Assembly: GCA_039793685.1 (NCBI GenBank) | Contig: JBDRAL010000007.1 | Span: 1-64,000, forward strand | Direction: 5' to 3' | Length of the DNA stretch: 64,000 nt | Source: JAAFHI01 sp039793685 | GTDB lineage: Bacteria; Acidobacteriota; Blastocatellia; Chloracidobacteriales; Chloracidobacteriaceae | In this document: piece by piece, positions 33,991-45,500 of the stretch | Position numbering within the stretch: the first letter of the stretch is position 1 | Layout: each line of letters begins with the position of its first letter | Position numbers and translations under genes: made by a program | The notes under the pieces: generated by a model | The model's database searches: none | Seen by the model: only the letters and a program-made list of their open reading frames with translations | Told to the model about the DNA's origin: nothing

Positions 33991-35241
33991 TTATCGTTTT
34001 GAAGGTTCAAAATCGGGAAAGTAGTACTTCAAAATCTCGCGGTAGGAACGGCCCGCGCGCGCTTGCGCGGTCGCGCCCGCGACGCACAGCCCGACCTGAT
34101 GGCCGAAGCCGCGTCCCCTGAAAATCAGCGTATCACCCCGCGCCTCGATGTCGTAGAAGTTACTTAAAACCGTGTTCCAGCCGATGGCGCGACCGGCGAG
34201 ATGGCGAAACTGTCCGTTCGGAATCGTCACCGTCCGGCGTCCGTCGGAGAGCGCGAGCGCGGCCACCGCACCGTCGGGCGTCCGCCCGGCCACGCGCAGG
34301 GCGAGGCCGTCGGGAATCGCCGCGCCCCATTCGGTTTTGAAGATGGCGAGGAAACGTCCGCGTTCGATGCTGCGCTCCCAGCGGTAAAACTTCGCGTCCC
34401 GGCACCAGTCGCAAGCAACGCCGCGCTCACCGCTGACGCGGCTCGCCCCGCCGAACGCCGACGCGGGGGAAATCGTCCGTCCGCCGCAGCAGGCGGTGGT
34501 GAACGCCGCGAGGGGACGCCCCGCGCCGTTCAGTAAAAGTTCGCCGCGGGTGGCGCGAGCCGCGTCAGCGGTGAGGGCGCTGGCCGCAAATTCGCGCGGT
34601 GCGTCGTCGAAGGCTTCCTCGAAAACCGAGGTGGCGGCACCGTAGTACAACTGACAGTGGGTCGAGTCGCACAGGTCGAAGCCTTCCCGCGCGTGGCGTT
34701 TGAGATTCGCCGCGAGGTAGCTCCGCGCGACGACCGCCATCGCCTTGATCGCTTCCGGGTTGTCATTGCCGACAAGTTCCGAATTGGTAATCACCGCCAC
34801 GGCGTCCTCGAACGGCTGCGTCAGGACGATCACCAGCCGCGTTCCGTCGCTCGTCATCCGCAAACGGCCCGAAAATTCGCGCGTCAGCCGGGTTTTACGG
34901 CCCGCGACCGACAGCGTCACCGCCGGACCGTCGAGTTCGATTGAATTTCCGACAAAAACGGCCGTTTTGGAATTTTCAAAAAGCGCCACGCCGCCCGGCG
35001 CGAGGGCGATCCGCCAGGTTGCGTCCGACGGGATGGTTCGTGCCGTACCGTCGGTCGTCACCATCGCCCCGGCGCACTGAATTTCCTTCGGTTTGAACAA
35101 CGTAAAAACGCCGATGCGGACTTCTTGCAGAAGCGGCGCGGCGGCGGAGTGCGGAAACGCGGTCAGCAGAAAGAACGCCAGCAGTCCGACCAAGACGACA
35201 AACCGGACGAGATTTCCCCGTCCGGTCGCCGTATTCCGCAT
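33991..35241 (-). CDS. SpoIID/LytB domain protein
   Basis: A protein of 416 residues from the ATG at 35241, which yields a good signal peptide (LVRFVVLVGLLAFFLLTAFPHSAAA). Starts at 35274 or further up are open but overlap a palindromic repeat. The SpoIID domain shows NDNPEAIKAMAVVARSYLAAN, CDSTHCQLYYGA, AFTTACCGGRTI and the end motif GRGFGHQVGLCVAGA. SpoIID-type enzymes are lytic transglycosylases on peptidoglycan stripped of stem peptides. The metal-binding Cys and His residues known in SpoIID relatives seem present. It acts in the periplasm or on the wall; it is not evidence of sporulation here. Confidence 0.88.
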   Translation of the reverse strand: MRNTATGRGNLVRFVVLVGLLAFFLLTAFPHSAAAPLLQEVRIGVFTLFKPKEIQCAGAMVTTDGTARTIPSDATWRIALAPGGVALFENSKTAVFVGNSIELDGPAVTLSVAGRKTRLTREFSGRLRMTSDGTRLVIVLTQPFEDAVAVITNSELVGNDNPEAIKAMAVVARSYLAANLKRHAREGFDLCDSTHCQLYYGAATSVFEEAFDDAPREFAASALTADAARATRGELLLNGAGRPLAAFTTACCGGRTISPASAFGGASRVSGERGVACDWCRDAKFYRWERSIERGRFLAIFKTEWGAAIPDGLALRVAGRTPDGAVAALALSDGRRTVTIPNGQFRHLAGRAIGWNTVLSNFYDIEARGDTLIFRGRGFGHQVGLCVAGATAQARAGRSYREILKYYFPDFEPSKR

Positions 35242-35375
35242 TCGTTGTTCGAACCGCCGCCCGTTGAAAAACATTGGCTTGCGTTTAACCAATCCCCATA
35301 GCCTCGCCCGAGCGCTCCAGCTATGGGCTATCCTCTTTGGAATCAAAGGTTTGACTAACTACTAACGACTAACTG

Positions 35376-36320
35376 CTACTCCGCATTCCGGAACCGGTCC
35401 GTCGCGTCCACCAGCCCGTCCACCGTACCCGGCTCCCCAGCCGAGTGCCCGGCGTCCGGAATCACCCGGAAATCCGCTTCGGGAAAGGCTTTATGAAGTT
35501 CCCAGGCCGTCATCATCGGGCACACCATGTCGTAACGGCCCTGCACGATGACCGTCGGGATATGCCGGATGCGGTCCACGTTGTCGAGCAGTTGCGATTC
35601 CTTCTCCATAAAGATGTTGTTCACGAAGTAGTGGCATTCGATGCGCGCGATGGCGAGCGCGCGTTCGCTGAAGTCGGCCATCAGGTCCTTACTCGGGAAC
35701 AATTTCGAGGTCGCCCCCTCCCAGACGCTCCACGCCTCGGCGGCGGCGGTCCGGACGGCCTCGTCGTCGCTCGTCAGCCGCCGGTAGTAGGCCGTGAGCA
35801 GGTCGTGGCGTTCGTCCTCGGGAATCAGGTTGTAATACGGCTCCCAGAAATCCGGGAAAACCGCGTTCACGCCCTTCTGGTAGAACCAGTCAATTTCCGT
35901 CTTCCGGCACATGAAGATGCCGCGCAGCACCAGCGCGCGCACGCGCTCCGGGTGCGTCTCGGCGTAGGCGAGCGCCAGCGTACTTCCCCATGAACCGCCG
36001 AACACCACCCAGCGGTCGATGCCGAGCTTTTCGCGCAGCCGCTCGATGTCGGCGACGAGGTCCCAGGTCGTATTTTCCTCAAGCGAGGCATAAGGCGTGC
36101 TTTTTCCCGATCCGCGCTGGTCAAAAAGGACGATCCGGTAGGCCGCCGGGTCGAAATACCGCCGGTGGTCGGGCGAAATGCCGCCGCCGGGGCCGCCGTG
36201 GAGAAACACGACCGGCGTGCCGTTCGGATTGCCGCATTGTTCGTAGTAAAGCGTGTGAAGGTCGGAGACGGGAAACATCCCCGCGTCGTACGGCTCGATG
36301 GGTGGATAAAGCGTTTTCAT
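35376..36320 (-). CDS. pip: proline iminopeptidase
   Basis: An alpha/beta hydrolase of 314 residues (family S33) that removes N-terminal proline from peptides. HGGPGGG (41-47) forms the oxyanion hole, FDQRGSGKS is conserved, and the nucleophile is S110 in GGSWGS. Acid and base are the Asp in GRYDMVCP and the His in DAGHSAG. IVQGRYD and WSVWEG are further family markers. The start overlaps the bioD stop by four bases (ATGA), so it is the third gene of the DUF4126-bioD-pip operon. Confidence 0.94.
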   Translation of the reverse strand: MKTLYPPIEPYDAGMFPVSDLHTLYYEQCGNPNGTPVVFLHGGPGGGISPDHRRYFDPAAYRIVLFDQRGSGKSTPYASLEENTTWDLVADIERLREKLGIDRWVVFGGSWGSTLALAYAETHPERVRALVLRGIFMCRKTEIDWFYQKGVNAVFPDFWEPYYNLIPEDERHDLLTAYYRRLTSDDEAVRTAAAEAWSVWEGATSKLFPSKDLMADFSERALAIARIECHYFVNNIFMEKESQLLDNVDRIRHIPTVIVQGRYDMVCPMMTAWELHKAFPEADFRVIPDAGHSAGEPGTVDGLVDATDRFRNAE

Positions 36321-37012
36321 GAAAGCGATTTCCAGACGTTCAAAAAGAATTCGGGCAATACCGAGCCTGACATGTCGTGTGGAACTTCGGCAAGCACATT
36401 GACGCCGAACGACCGGAGAACCGCCGCGTTCGTCTCGACTTCCGTCTTTGCGTCACCGTCCGCGTCATTCAGGATGACGCCCGCGCAGGTCAGATTGCGC
36501 CGTTCGAGTTCGCGCACCGTCAAAAGTGTGTGGTTGATCGTGCCGAGCCGCGCCCGCGCGACGACCAGCACCGGGAAACCGACCCGCGCCGCGAAATCCG
36601 CGACCGTGACGTAGCCACCCGCCGCCGTCCCGGCAAACGGCACGAGCAGTCCGCCCGCGCCCTCGACCGTCACGAAATCGGCGTCCGCCCGCGCCCGTTC
36701 GACGAGCGCGAGACATTCTTCCACGTCGATTTCCACCTTCTCCCGTTCGGCGGCGACCGCCGGGGCCACCGGCTCGGCCAAGCGGTAGCGGATGACTTCG
36801 GAAAGCGGCGCGTCGGGAACGCTCGACGCCGCGCGAAGTTTTAAAGCATCGGCGGGGACGAGTTCGCCCGCCGCGTCCGTTTCGCAGCCCGATTCGATGG
36901 GTTTGAGCGCCCGGACACGCGCGCCCGACGCAACGACGGCGCGGACAAACGCCGCGCCGACCGTGGTTTTTCCGATTCCGGTGTCAGTACCGGTTATGAA
37001 CAACCCCTTCAT
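36317..37012 (-). CDS. bioD: dethiobiotin synthetase
   Basis: A protein of 231 residues that makes dethiobiotin from DAPA, CO2 and ATP in biotin synthesis. The P-loop is GTDTGIGKT (about 8-16), ALKPIESGC follows, and VEGAGGLLVPF is the second signature. The start is the ATG at 37012, which overlaps the stop of the DUF4126 gene by four bases; the frame upstream is that gene's other-frame shadow. No bioA, bioB or bioF lies nearby, so biotin genes are scattered or absent here. Confidence 0.94.
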   Translation of the reverse strand: MKGLFITGTDTGIGKTTVGAAFVRAVVASGARVRALKPIESGCETDAAGELVPADALKLRAASSVPDAPLSEVIRYRLAEPVAPAVAAEREKVEIDVEECLALVERARADADFVTVEGAGGLLVPFAGTAAGGYVTVADFAARVGFPVLVVARARLGTINHTLLTVRELERRNLTCAGVILNDADGDAKTEVETNAAVLRSFGVNVLAEVPHDMSGSVLPEFFLNVWKSLS

Positions 37013-37608
37013 GCAGGTTCCGCCTCCAGCCGACGGGCCGCTCTGCGACGACGCCAGCGCATAAAAAGATAGATGGCAATACAACCAACGATCACCGTGA
37101 TGACCGCCGCCACAATCGGCAAAACAATCGCCAGAACGGACATGATTGTCGCGAGCGCCAGTTCTCCGGTCGCCACGACGAAGTTTCCGAAACCGCCGGT
37201 GGTCACGGTCGAACCACCCCGGACGAGCGCCGACGCACCGTGAACCGCCGCCGCCGCCCCGCCTCCGCCGATAATCGCGATGGACCAGTGAAAGAGCGGC
37301 GACATTTCGCCCGTCATCGTCGAGGCCGACGCCAGCACCCCAGCCATCACCGCCACCGGGGCCGCGACGGCGTCAAGCGCGTGGTCAACCCACGGAATGT
37401 AGAACCCCGCCACTTCCAGCACCGTCGCCACCCCGAACGAAATCAGCGCGGGCGTGGACTTCATCCAGATGAAGTTTTCGGCCAGCCCGAGATTTCCCGT
37501 CCGCGCGGCGATACCCATCGCGAGCAGCGGCACGAAGACGCGGAATCCGCACGCCGCGCTCAATCCGACGCCGATGCAAACGCTGAGAAGAATTTGAAAG
37601 AGGTTCAT
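37009..37608 (-). CDS. DUF4126 family membrane protein
   Basis: A protein of 199 residues with five or six hydrophobic helices (LLSVCIGVGLSAACGFRVFVPLLAMGIA, ATVLEVAGFYIPWVDHALDAVAAPVAVMAGVL). The ACGFRVFVPLL and YIPWVDHALD motifs are typical of DUF4126. Function is unknown; it is an inner-membrane protein. GGAGG lies 5 nt ahead of the ATG. It leads the operon with bioD and pip through four-base overlaps. The basic C-terminus (RWRRRRAARRLE) probably faces the cytoplasm. Confidence 0.85.
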   Translation of the reverse strand: MNLFQILLSVCIGVGLSAACGFRVFVPLLAMGIAARTGNLGLAENFIWMKSTPALISFGVATVLEVAGFYIPWVDHALDAVAAPVAVMAGVLASASTMTGEMSPLFHWSIAIIGGGGAAAAVHGASALVRGGSTVTTGGFGNFVVATGELALATIMSVLAIVLPIVAAVITVIVGCIAIYLFMRWRRRRAARRLEAEPA

Positions 37609-37620
37609 TGGGGCCTCCGG

Positions 37621-37914
37621 AAAAGGTGTCGGGTTTCGGGTGTCGGGTTTCAGGTAAAACCTGCCTGCCTGAACCTTGAAACCTTTCTGTTTCCCTCAAA
37701 GCGCGAAACTGATGTTGAAACTTCAGCGGAGGTTGGTCACCCGCCTCAAAGGTTTCAGGTGTCGGGTGTCGGGTTTCAGGTCAAACCGGTTTTGGGTTTT
37801 GGGTAAGTGCTGGCCGGACCTGAACCGGGTCAATTCCTTTTTCCGTACCCCAAACCCACTACCCAGCACCTAAAACCTAACCTGAAACCCGACACCCGAA
37901 ACCCGACACCTTTT
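37621..37914. repeat. perfect 35-bp inverted heptad pair (TCGGGTT type)
   Basis: Arms 37621-37655 and 37880-37914 are perfect reverse complements, built from TCGGGTT/TCGGGTG/TCAGGTA-type 7-nt units. Between them another partial array of the same type occurs near 37757-37785, and a near-palindrome of GGGTTTTGGGTA/TACCCCAAACCC type around 37795-37860. No gene is seen in these 300 nt between the DUF4126 gene and lpdA. Confidence 0.93.
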
Positions 37915-39323
37915 CAAATGTGGATCGGCGCGCCACCCACGCCGTGCGCGGCTTCCATCACGGATTCCGACAGGGTCGGGTGAGCGTGAATCGTCCGGAC
38001 GAGTTCTTCCGTCGTCAGTTCGCCGGTGAGGGCGACGCAGGCTTCGGCGATGAGTTCGGTCGCGCGCGGGCCGATGATGTGGACGCCGAGAATCTCGTCG
38101 TACTTCGCGTCGCTCACAATCTTCACCATCCCCTCGGTGTGACCGAGAATCCGCGCCTTGCCGCTCGCCGCGAACGGGAACGACCCGGTTTTCACTTCAT
38201 AACCGCGTTCCTTCGCCTTCGCTTCCGTCAGACCGACGCTCGCCACTTCCGGCTCGCAGTAGGTGCAGCTCGGAATCCGGTCGTAGTTGATCGGGTGCGT
38301 TTCGTGTCCGGCCATGTGCTCGGCGGCGAGAATGCCCTCGGCGGACGCGACGTGCGCAAGCCACGGCGTATTGATCACGTCGCCGATGGCGTAGACGTTC
38401 GGCTCGCCGGTCTGCATCCACTGGTTGACCTCGATGTAGCCGCCGCGATCCAGCGTCGCCTTCGTCGTTTCAAGGCCGAGATTCTGGCTGATCGGACGGC
38501 GGCCGACGGCGACGAGCAGCTTGTCGAACAGCGTCGTCGTGCGTTCGCCGTTGGAATCCACGAGCGTCACGCTGACGCCCTCGGGCGTCACTTCCGCCTT
38601 TTCGCACTTGGTCGCCGTCTTGACCTTGATCTTCTGGCCGCGCAGCGAACGTTCGAGTTCAGCGCTGACGGCTTCGTCTTCAATCGGCAGGACGCGCGGC
38701 AGCATTTCGACGAGCGTCGTATCCACGCCGAAACGGCTGAACACCGATGAAAATTCCACCCCGATCGCGCCCGCGCCGAGGATGCAGATTGATTTCGGAA
38801 GGTCTTGAAGGTCGAGGGCGTGGTCGCTGTTGATGATGCGGTCGCCGTCGGTCGGGAAGATGGGAATGTCGCGCGGCGCGGAGCCGGTCGCGATCATCAC
38901 GAAGCGCGTCGTGAGCGTCTGCGTCTGGCCGTCCTGTTCGACGGTGACCTCGTTCGGGCCGTTGAGCCGTCCGTGCCCTTTGACGACCTTCACCTTGTTC
39001 TTGTTCATCAGGTATTCGACGCCCTTGGCCGACTTGATGACGATTTTGTGCTTGTACTTGCGAACGCCCTCGAAATCGAGCTTCACGTCCGCCGCGATGA
39101 CGCCGTAATTGGCGGCGTGCTTGGTCTGTTCAAACACCGCCGCGCTTTCGAGCAGGGCCTTGGTGGGAATGCAGCCGCGCAGCAGGCAGGTGCCGCCGAG
39201 GTTTTTATCTTTTTCGACGATGACCGTGTTGAGGCCGAGTTGCGCCGCGCGGATGGCGGCGACGTAGCCGCCCGGCCCCGCGCCGATGACGACCAGATCG
39301 TATTGATGGGTAGCGGTGGTCAA
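37914..39323 (-). CDS. lpdA: dihydrolipoyl dehydrogenase (E3)
   Basis: A protein of 469 residues. I chose the TTG start because AGGAG lies 8 nt ahead; the ATG 51 nt further up would add a tail without family match. VVIGAGPGGYVAA binds FAD; GGTCLLRGCIPTK holds the redox pair C46/C51; ILGAGAIGVEFSSVF binds NAD; YAIGDV, and HAHPTLSE with the active-site His and Glu near the end, complete the family. It reoxidises dihydrolipoamide for 2-oxoacid dehydrogenase complexes or the glycine cleavage system. The fused E1 at 25597 is a likely partner. Confidence 0.96.
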   Translation of the reverse strand: MTTATHQYDLVVIGAGPGGYVAAIRAAQLGLNTVIVEKDKNLGGTCLLRGCIPTKALLESAAVFEQTKHAANYGVIAADVKLDFEGVRKYKHKIVIKSAKGVEYLMNKNKVKVVKGHGRLNGPNEVTVEQDGQTQTLTTRFVMIATGSAPRDIPIFPTDGDRIINSDHALDLQDLPKSICILGAGAIGVEFSSVFSRFGVDTTLVEMLPRVLPIEDEAVSAELERSLRGQKIKVKTATKCEKAEVTPEGVSVTLVDSNGERTTTLFDKLLVAVGRRPISQNLGLETTKATLDRGGYIEVNQWMQTGEPNVYAIGDVINTPWLAHVASAEGILAAEHMAGHETHPINYDRIPSCTYCEPEVASVGLTEAKAKERGYEVKTGSFPFAASGKARILGHTEGMVKIVSDAKYDEILGVHIIGPRATELIAEACVALTGELTTEELVRTIHAHPTLSESVMEAAHGVGGAPIHI

Positions 39324-39461
39324 GGTGGGATTCTCCTGAATGAATCGGCGCGCCGTCGGGTGGGAAAACTTCAAAAATGGACGCGCGCCATGATGACGGA
39401 TGAATTACCGGAGCATTGTGCCGTAACGGTGACTGCGAAGACAACGCATGGCGATGGATAC

Positions 39462-39497
39462 AAAAACGCGATGGCGGAAGGGCTTCCGCCATCGCGT
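39462..39497 (-). terminator. intrinsic terminator for the delta-60 gene
   Basis: ACGCGATGGCGGAAG (39466-39480) and CTTCCGCCATCGCGT (39483-39497) form a 15-bp hairpin. On the minus strand it is followed by a T-run (A-run 39462-39466 on plus). It lies 28 nt beyond the stop of the giant gene. Confidence 0.9.
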
Positions 39498-39525
39498 CGA
39501 GAATGAATCGACAAGGTGTCGTCCG

Positions 39526-42500
39526 TCAGGGCTGTCCGTCCCAGTTTCCGGTAATCGGAATATCGGTGTCGGTCCCGTAGGTCAGGACGATGTCGGCGAA
39601 CCCGGTGTTGTTCGTATTTCGCAGAAACCACTGGTTTCCACGAACAACCCCGATCGTGTCGCGTCCGTCGCCGTTCCAGTCGCCCGCAACCGGCTTGTCC
39701 CCCGCGATTCCGTAGAAGAATTCGAGGTCCGCAAAGCCGGTGCTGTTCGAGTTCCGCAGGTAGACGAACCCGTTCGAGGGACGGAAACAGCCGATGGTGT
39801 CGATGCCGTCGCCGTTCCAGTCGCCCGCGATGTAGATGTCTTCCCCCGTACCGTAAACGAACGTCAGATCAGGCGCGCCGGTCGAGTTTGAATTGCGCAG
39901 GAAAATCACGTTCCCGCGCACCAGACCGATGGTGTCCACGCCGTCGCCGTCCCAGTCGCCCGCAATCGGAATGTCGCCGGGCGCGCCGAACGCGAACTGG
40001 ATGTCGGCAAAGCCCGTGTCATTCGAATTTCGCAGGAAGAACTGACCATTCCGGTAAATTCCGATGGTTTCGGTGCCGTTGCCGTCCCAGTCGCCGGTCA
40101 CCGGAATGTCGGCCGCCGTGCCGTAGAAAAACTCGTTGTCGGCAAACCCGGTGGTATTGGCGTTCCGCAGATAGACGAACCCGTTGCCCGGCCGGTAGGC
40201 CCCGACCGTGGTGGCGACGGTCTGCACCACCGTCACCGTCTGACCGGCGACCGTGATCGTCGCCGTTCGAGGGGCGGCCGTGTCGTTCGGCGCGACCCGA
40301 ACGGTAATGACGCCGCTGTTATTGCTCGATGAGCCGAACGGGAAGGTGATCCACGGCGCGGTGTTCACCGTCGTCCAGTCGCAACCAAGCGAGGTCGTGA
40401 CATTGACCGTCAGATCGGCGCCGCGCGATGGCGCGGTCAGACTCGTCGGCGCGACGACAAAGGAGCAGTTCGTGTTCTGGGTGATAGTGACAGTCCGATC
40501 AGCCACCGTGATGGTACCCGTACGCGGGCTTCCCGTCGTATTCGGCGCGACCGAAAACTGGAACGACCCGCTTCCATTCCCGGAACTGCCGGATGTCAGC
40601 GTAATCCAGGGCGCGTTGCTGGTTGCCGACCAGAAGCACCCGGAATCGACGGTCACGAGGATGGTCCCGGTCCCGCCGTTTGGTCCGGCCGTGACGGTTG
40701 ACGGTGTCAGCACATAGTTGCACCCGTCGTTCTGGGTGATCGTCACGGTGCGACCGGCGACCGTGAGGATACCGACCCGTTGCGTACCGGTATTCGGAAG
40801 CACATTAAAGGTGATGGTTCCGTTGCCGTTTCCGACGGAACTTCCCGCTACCGTCATCCAGGGCACTTGGCTCGCCCCTCCCCACGCGCAGCCGCTCGCG
40901 GCGGTGACGGTCACCGTCACGGTTCCGCCCGCCGCGCCGAACGTCTGTTCGGTGGGTGTGACGGCGTAGGTGCAGTCCGAGCCGCCGAGTTTGGCGATGC
41001 CGTTCCGGATTGCCCCGTTCACCCGCTGGAAGCTGCCTCCGATGACGGCTGAATCGTTCGACAACGACAGAACCGCGTTGACGTCGCCGTCCGCACCGGC
41101 CCCCGGATTGAGGCCGAGGTCCACACCGCCATCCTGTGCGAGACGGGCAACCCGGACCCGGCTCACGCCATTGACCGCCAGAAACGCGCCGCCGATGACG
41201 ATTTTCCCGTCCGGCTGGATCGAAATCGACTTGACGTCGCCATTTGCGCCGCTGCCGGTGAAGAACGACGTGTCGGTCGTTCCGTCAGCATTCAGCCGGG
41301 CGATCCCCGGACGGTTCACGCCCCCGACCGATGGGAATATCCCGCCGACCAGAATTTTCCCGTCCGCCTGAAGGGCAACCGACGAAACCGGCCCATCCGG
41401 CCCTTGCGAACCCGTATTTGCAAGGAAGGTCGTATCGAGGCTGCCGTCCGGGTTGTACCGCCCCAGATAGCGGGTTCCGAAAGGGGAATCTGATCGCTCA
41501 CCAGCGACGAGCGCCTTCCCGTCGGGCTGAAGAATCAGCGCCGTCACTGGCCGGTTGAACTCACGCGAATACTGTAAATCGAGCGCACCGTCGGCACTGA
41601 TGCGAATCAGCGACCCGAGCGCCGTTCCGTTGTAAGTCGAGAGATCACCGGCAATCAGGATGCGTCCATCGGCCTGACGGGCCAGCGCCTTCACTTGGCC
41701 GATGATTCCGGTTCCGGAATCGAAGGTCGTGTCGAGCGTTCCATCGGCGTTGAGACGGGCAATCCCGTTTTGAGTGACGCCCCGGAAGGAGATGAAAAAA
41801 CCGCCGACCAGGATTTTCCCATCCGGCAGGGGCAAAATGGCACTGACATCGCCGGTGTTGACGCCGGGTTGAATCACCCCGAAACCGCGTCCCGGATCGA
41901 ACGTGGTGTCGAGCGTTCCGTCAACGTTCAGACGGGCGATGCGGCTGCGGCTCACTCCGGCCACGGCGGCGAAGTTCCCGCCGATGAGGAATTTGCCGTC
42001 CGCCTGCCGGACGACCGTGAAGACGCTCGCCGGGGTGTAAACGCGGGCGTCGAAGTTCGAATCGACAGTTCCCGCCGCGGTCAGTCGCGTCAGCCCGGCC
42101 CGGCTCACGCCGCCGAGAAACTCGAAGGACCCGCCGACCAGAACGCTGCCGTCCGGCAAACTCAGGAACCGGTTGATGCTGTTGTTGGCCGTACCGGGGG
42201 TGAGGGTTGCGTCCAGCGAACCGTCGGGATTGAGTCGGCCGAAAACCTGCTGCCCGTCGGAAAGAACGGTCGCCGCGTTGCCGCCGACCAGGATCTTTCC
42301 GTCATTCAGAACGGAAAGGGCCGTCACGCCGAAAAGGCCGATTGTCGCCGTAGCCGATTGGGAGTCGAACGATTCGTCGCGACTGCCGTCCGGGTTGACC
42401 CGATACACCGGGCTAAGGCTGGTCGTTCCACCACTCGAGAACACGATCTTTCCATCCGGCTGAAGCCCGATTTTCCGGATGAACGTTCCCGTAATGAAAA

Positions 42501-45500
42501 GCCCCGCGTCGAACGTCAGATCAAGCTGCCCATTCACTTCGAGACGGGCGATGTTGCGCCGGTTGCCGGTATTGAACGACTCAAACGAACCGCTGATCAG
42601 CAACTTCCCATTGTCCAGACGAACAATATCGGTCACAACGGACCCGAAAATCTGGCCAGGATTGAAGATTGTATCCCGGCTGCCGTCGGCATTCAGTCTC
42701 GCAACCAGAACGCGATTCCCGGAACCCGCGAAGGTCACGGCCCCGCCAATCACGATCTTTCCGTCCGGCTGAACCAGGATGGCATACACTTCGCCACCGA
42801 GAGTCGAGGTGTTGAATCCCATGTCGAGGCTGCCGTCGGCGTTCAGGCGAGCCAGCCCGGCGCGCGCTGTCCCGTTCACCGTCGTGAACATCCCGCCGAT
42901 GAGTATTTTGCCGTCCGGCTGCACCGCAACCGCGAACACGTTTCCGTTCGTACCGCTTCCGGCGTCGAAAGAGGCGTCCACCGTGCCGTCCGGATTGATG
43001 CGGGCCACGTTGATCCGCCGCTGACCGCCGACTTCCGTAAACGTCCCGGCAATAACGATTTTTCCGTCGGACTGGCGCGCAAACGCCTGAACCGACCCGG
43101 TTTGATTGACACCCGCGATAAAGGTCGGGTCGGGAAGCCACCCGAACGCCGGTGGGGCCGCTTCCTGCGTCACCGTGTAGGTCTGACCGGCGATGGTCAG
43201 CGTTCCGACCCGTTCCGGTCCTTCATTAATAGCAATGGTCAGTGTCACCGAACCGTTTCCAAAAACGGGCGTCGGGAATACCGGGACTGAAATCCACGGC
43301 ACGTTGCTCGTCGCCGTCCAGGGGCAGGTCGGGTCGGTCGTAACCGTCACCGTACGCAATCCGCCCGACGCCGTCACGGTCGTCGTGGGCGGGGTCAGCG
43401 TAAAGACGCAGGCGCTTTCCTGAACCACCGTGAGCGTCTGCCCGGCAATGTTGATCGTTCCGGTCCGCTCGATGCTGGTGTTCGGGAGTACCGTGTATCC
43501 GACCGTGCCGCTGCCGGTTCCCGACGGCGTATTGACGATAATCCAGGAAACATTGCTGATCGCGCCCCACTGGCAGGCGCCGTCGGTCGTCACCGTCGCG
43601 CTCTGGGCGCCACCGGCCACCGGGACCGTCTGCTGGGTTGGCGCAATCGTGAACTGGCAGTTGGAGGATGCCAGCCGGGCCAGTCCGGTTCGGGGCAGTC
43701 CGTTTACCGCCGTGAAATCCCCTCCGATGAGAATCCGGCCATCCGGTAGGATGGCGGAAGCCAGCACCTGGGTCAGCGATGAAAGTCCGGAAACACCCGC
43801 CGCCGGATCGAACGTCGTGTCGAGGGAGCCGTCGGCGTTGAGTCGGGCCACCCGTCCGCGAAGCGTTTGATTGACGGCCGTGAAGCTCCCGCCGATGAAG
43901 ATTTTTCCATCCGGCTGGATCGAAATCGTGTTCACCAAATTGTTGACCACGGTGGTGGACTGGAACGTCGAGTCGACCGTGCCGTCGGAATTCAACCGGA
44001 AAATTCCGCCAAAAACGCTTCCGTTGATGAAGAACGCCGTTCCGCCGACCAGTACCTTGCCATCCGGCTGCAACGCCAGCGACGCGACCGGGTTTCCGCT
44101 TAGATTCACGCTGAACATCCCGTCGAGCGTGCCGTCGGAATTGGCCCGCAGCAGGTAAGTGCTCCCCCCGACGATGACTTTTCCATCCGGTTGAAGGACG
44201 AGCGCCGAGGCATTGGAAAGGAATGAGGGCACGGGACTGACGAACGAGGTGTCAACGGTTCCGTCGGCGTTGAGCCGTGCCACCCGGTTGCGGGAGATCC
44301 CCGAAACGAATGTGAATGCGCCCGCGATGATGATTTTTCCGTCCGGCTGTACGGCGACCGCGCTGACCGTGCTACTGGGGCCGACTCCGGGGTCGAAGGT
44401 GGTATCGAGCGAACCGTCGGCATTGAGTCTCGCCACCTGGTTGCGGACCGCACCGTTGACGCGGGTAAAGAAACCGGCGATGACGATCCGGCCGTCGGAT
44501 TGAATTGCCAACGCGGAAACGTTCCCGTTGACCCCGTTCCCAAGACTAAAAGTGGCATCCAAAGAGCCGTCGGCATTCAAACGGGCGACGCTGTTCCGAC
44601 TGACGCCACCAACGGATGAAAACCGTCCGGCGATGACCGTCCGCCCGTCCGGCTGAGGCGCGATTGCGTTGACCGCGGGCACGCCGCGGACCTGCGGCGC
44701 GAAGGGGGCATCCGGCGTGCCGTCGGCGTTTTGACGGGCCAGCCCGGTTCGGGCCGTGCCGTCAACCTGGGTAAAGAAGCCACCGAAAAGAACCCGGCCA
44801 TCAGCCTGAATCTGAATCGCGCTGACTCCGATCCCGGAATCCCGATTGCCGACGACCGGCGCAAAGGTCGTGTCAAGCGTCCCGTCGGAATTCAGTCGCG
44901 CAATCCGGCTCCGTGCCGTTCCGTTGATCTGCGTGAACGTCCCGCCAACCAGAACCCGGCCGTCCGACTGAAGCCTCAAAGCCTGAATACCGTCGGAAGT
45001 GCCGGTCCCGGGATTGAACGTCGTGTCGAGCGTGCCGTCGTCGTTCAGACGCGCCAAACCGACGCGGCTTGTTCCGTTGACGAGCGAAAAGGTCCCGCCG
45101 ATGAGGACCTTTCCATCGCCCTGAAGGGCCAGCGCCGCGATCGTGCCGTTCGCTCCGGAGGACGGATTGAACGACGCATCGAGCGTACCGTCGGCGTTCA
45201 GCCGGGCAATCGACCCGCGCGGAACGCCGCCCACGGCGGCAAACCGACCCGCAATCTGAAAACGGCCGTCCGGGAGGTCAGCGATCCTGACCACCTGAAG
45301 CGACGACCCCGTCAGCCCCGCGTTGAAACCGGTATCGAGGCTGCCGTCCGCGTTCAAGCGGACAAGGGCAGAACGCGTCAGCCCGAGAAAGCTGGTGAAG
45401 GAGCCACCGACCAGAATCCGCCCGTCGGATTGAATGGACAGAGATTGAGGAGTCCCATTGGTGTTGCCGGTCGGCGGGACAAATGTCGTGTCGAGGCTGC

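Noticed and set aside
33991..35346. Sporulation role of the SpoIID-like protein
   Set aside because: SpoIID/LytB domains are widespread in non-sporulating bacteria, and no other sporulation gene is present.
41695..43290. 531-codon plus-strand frame inside the giant delta-60 gene
   Set aside because: The repeat structure of the sense gene makes a repetitive antisense frame. No independent start signal exists.
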